Assembly: GCA_964522605.1 (NCBI GenBank)
Contig: CAZFWV010000402.1
Span: forward strand, 1-5,978
DNA: 5,978 bases
Direction: 5' to 3'
From: CAVZLD01 sp964522605
GTDB lineage: Bacteria; Planctomycetota; Planctomycetia; Pirellulales; Pirellulaceae
The position numbers and the translations under genes were made by a program. The stretch's first letter is position 1, and every line of letters starts with the position of its first letter. Below are positions 5,942 to 5,978 of the stretch, in pieces. Under the pieces are notes generated by a model. It did not search any database. It was not told where the DNA came from and saw nothing but the letters and a program-made list of their open reading frames with translations.

Positions 5942-5978
5942 TCAAAAACGCCTCTCGTAGACAATAGAGTACGACTCC

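Overview
The window is GC-rich, dense bacterial chromosomal DNA with short intergenic gaps and GTG as well as ATG starts. It holds no RNA gene, mobile element or CRISPR array. The protein families occur in several phyla. The combination would suit a Planctomycetota- or Nitrospirota-like environmental bacterium, but that is only an impression and the sequence does not settle it.

Positions 113-5166 hold a five-gene block, all on the + strand: (1) a small YkgJ/CxxCxxxCC-type cysteine-cluster protein; (2) and (3) two different ATP-grasp ligases of the D-Ala-D-Ala ligase superfamily; (4) a fusion of an N-terminal GNAT acetyltransferase domain to a complete zinc deacetylase domain of the acetylpolyamine amidohydrolase (APAH)/histone deacetylase superfamily; (5) a stand-alone GNAT acetyltransferase. 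Genes 1/2 overlap by 23 nt, genes 3/4 are 25 nt apart, and genes 4/5 overlap in a GTGA. The one loose joint is a 76-nt gap between genes 2 and 3. The block looks like one operon.

Taken together the genes encode two amide-bond-forming enzymes, two acyl-transfer domains, one acyl-removal domain and a probable metal-binding protein. The simplest inference is a small biosynthetic or modification pathway that builds an amide-linked metabolite or peptide, with an acetyl group put on and taken off (protect-ligate-deprotect), or with acylation and deacylation of a common amine. The substrate cannot be read from the sequence. The acidic residues that APAH uses to bind polyamines appear to be replaced, so a plain acetylpolyamine substrate is less likely.

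On the opposite strand, converging on the block with a 15-nt gap, lies pdxH (pyridoxamine 5'-phosphate oxidase), a housekeeping PLP gene probably unrelated to the block. Its upstream region (5824-5978) contains a long interrupted inverted repeat (5892-5941) that would sit in the pdxH leader if transcription starts beyond it. The first 112 nt of the window hold short GC-rich inverted repeats and perhaps the last codons of an upstream gene.
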